From UBA9611 sp965237595 (GTDB taxonomy: Bacteria > Chloroflexota > Dehalococcoidia > Lucifugimonadales > UBA3495), in contig CBDEFY010000007.1 in the NCBI GenBank assembly GCA_965237595.1, positions 744,001-808,000 of the forward strand: 64,000 nt of DNA, written 5' to 3'. A program made the translations under genes and the position numbers. The notes beneath the pieces were generated by a model, which searched no databases, was not told the DNA's origin, and saw only the letters and a list, made by a program, of their open reading frames with translations. Below, in pieces: positions 62,764 through 64,000 of the stretch; within the stretch, counting starts at the first letter, position 1, and each line of letters opens with the position of its first letter.

Positions 62764-62844
62764 TTGCTAATGGGAGTTGGGGCGTTAGGGGTAAGTCTTT
62801 GCTGCCGTCGGGGCTCCTGATCAGCGGGCGTCAAACATAGACTC

Positions 62845-64000
62845 TTACGCCACTACTCGACTCCCTGGCTTAGTGTGGCTTGTTTTCAGGGCAGAGAAGA
62901 GCTTGAGCAGGTTGTGTCCGGCGCATATTAGCTTCCACTCCAACTTCACCTTCTCTAATCCTCGGAGCAGAAACTGCCGGAAGCCCCGGCCCTGTTTGAT
63001 CTGCCCGAAGACCGGCTCCACCGTCCCCATTCTCAGGGCGTAGCGTTGCCGACCCCGCTGGGTTCTCAGCTTTCGACGCATCCGGTCCGCCGTCGACAGA
63101 TGCCTGGGAATCCGACCTCGGGGTGCCGACGGTATCACCGTTCCATGCCGGGTCTTATCTGGTGGGATGAAGGGGTCTACCCCCAGGGCGTATAGCTCTT
63201 CTACAGCTTGGGCCGAGTAGTAACCAGCATCGGCTGATGCCTCTCTGGGCAGAGTGCCGGTATTGTCTTCGATCTCCTTCACCAGGGGTAGGGCCCAGCC
63301 GTGGTCCGAGGGTTGCTTGGTAACATCGGCCGCCACGATGACCTGATAAGCGCTGTCCACCGCCGCCTGACAGTTGTAAGATTGGCTGAACTCCTTGCCC
63401 CCGGGCCCTGGCATTATTCGGGAGTCCGGGTCGGTGAAGTTCCGCTGGGCCTTATCCTCCGGGACTTCCTTTCCGTGGATTTGGGCCTCCGCTTCCAGGG
63501 CCTCCTGAGCCTCTCTAATCCTTTTCAGTCGGCTTTCTCGAAAGGCCAACTCCACGGGTAACTCATCCCCGCGACGGTCCTTCCCGTAGCACCGGTCCTC
63601 CGCTTCGTCCGCCTCCTGAGCCCTCCGAAATAGCTCCTCAACCTCAGCCTCCAGTCGTGCCCTTTTCTCCTTCATCTTGCCGTAGCTCATGGCCTTATGC
63701 TTGGAAGCGTTGGCCTTCACCTTAGTCCCATCCAGGGAAACGTGCCCCAGCTTGGCCAGCCCGGCCTGCCGGCATAGTTCCAACACCTTTAGGAAGAGAC
63801 CACCTAGAGCTACCAGGTGCTCCTTGCGGAAGTCGGAGATGGTGCGGAAGTCGGGAGTGTTATTGGCCGCCAGCACTCGGAAGGCGATATCCTCATGGAG
63901 ACGCTTCTCGATGCGCCGGGAGGAGGGCACCCCAGCACAGTAGGCGTATACCAGCACCTTCACCATCATCACCGGATGGTAGGGAGGATAGCCTCGCTCC
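62845..64000 (-). CDS. IS1182-family transposase (5' end outside window)
   Basis: Over 375 aa in the window. IS1182 pattern: ANNTPDFRTISDFRKEH, LGHVSLDGTKVKANASKHKA, FTDPDSRIMPGPGGKEFSQS, YNCQAAVD with an Asp, SADAGYYSAQAVEELYALG, GTVEPVFGQIKQGRGFRQFL with the catalytic Glu. The open frame continues through 64000 (ERGYPPYHPV before the first Met), so the gene begins beyond the window. Confidence 0.9.
   Translation of the reverse strand, partial: ERGYPPYHPVMMVKVLVYAYCAGVPSSRRIEKRLHEDIAFRVLAANNTPDFRTISDFRKEHLVALGGLFLKVLELCRQAGLAKLGHVSLDGTKVKANASKHKAMSYGKMKEKRARLEAEVEELFRRAQEADEAEDRCYGKDRRGDELPVELAFRESRLKRIREAQEALEAEAQIHGKEVPEDKAQRNFTDPDSRIMPGPGGKEFSQSYNCQAAVDSAYQVIVAADVTKQPSDHGWALPLVKEIEDNTGTLPREASADAGYYSAQAVEELYALGVDPFIPPDKTRHGTVIPSAPRGRIPRHLSTADRMRRKLRTQRGRQRYALRMGTVEPVFGQIKQGRGFRQFLLRGLEKVKLEWKLICAGHNLLKLFSALKTSHTKPGSRVVA

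Noticed and set aside
1..64000. CRISPR arrays
   Set aside because: No regularly spaced short direct repeats were seen; the only tandem repeats are the 11-bp duplication at 22673 and protein-coding repeats.

Overview
The window looks like part of a chromosome of a free-living or host-associated bacterium, most plausibly Chloroflexota of the Dehalococcoidia/SAR202 type. This is an inference from gene content: GlcDEF with an alanine-glyoxylate type aminotransferase, LLM and F420-type flavoenzymes, SDRs, DUF1501/DUF1800 and NHL-repeat proteins, many GTG/TTG starts behind strong AGGAGG sites, and moderately high GC. No rRNA or marker gene is present to prove it.

1-29.3 kb is ordinary metabolic backbone. 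It holds a degenerate SDR; a glyoxylate module (class V aminotransferase converging on glcD-glcE-glcF); leuB; a Na+/Ca2+ exchanger; a large HExxH lipoprotein; a JAMM protein; a small zinc ribbon; a dual-specificity phosphatase; DUF167; a crotonase; metF-acpS-nnr; a HEAT-repeat protein; an F420/PPOX flavoprotein; and a ThDP enzyme. A decayed patch follows at 20.1-22.6 kb (antiporter-rhodanese fusion and radC, both broken). Then come an NHL protein, DUF1501, DUF1800, msrA, a broken LLM oxidoreductase and a second DUF1501. tRNA-Ala(CGC) and tRNA-Arg(CCT) close the region.

29.4-56.5 kb is accessory DNA between tRNA-Arg and tRNA-Pro. Directly after tRNA-Arg lies a compact module: P4-type integrase, SF3/D5 helicase, a large-terminase fragment and a small terminase. 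This is the gene set expected of a phage satellite. Then come a Vsr-like nuclease, several insertion sequences (three near-identical 1.33-kb IS3-type copies, a 1.5-kb IS3-like copy, an IS1380-type transposase, nested remnants), a sulfatase-family gene cut at its 3' end by an IS, and tRNA-Val(TAC). A minus-strand block at 39.9-50.3 kb encodes a primase-like protein, zinc ribbons, a ParB-methyltransferase fusion and a RAMA-domain protein; it looks like a second, older prophage or integrative element. A catabolic cassette (PEP-mutase family pseudogene, MaoC-like dehydratase, LLM oxidoreductase, NHL protein) precedes the third IS3 copy, which interrupts a tyrosine-recombinase remnant beside tRNA-Pro(TGG).

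56.7-64 kb is backbone-like again: a secreted repeat protein split by an in-frame TAG, a small hypothetical, two SDRs, a half MFS transporter, and an IS1182-type transposase running off the window.

A striking overall property is the number of single-lesion genes. In-frame TAG, TAA and TGA codons and one-base indels, often in G/C runs, interrupt otherwise well conserved frames. Either the genome is in active decay with IS expansion, or the assembly carries residual long-read errors. Two of the in-frame TGAs fall at positions where the family normally has cysteine (a TlpA-like CxxC motif and a rhodanese CTC motif), and the first is followed by a hairpin that fits the bacterial SECIS rules. Lost selenoproteins are therefore a live alternative.
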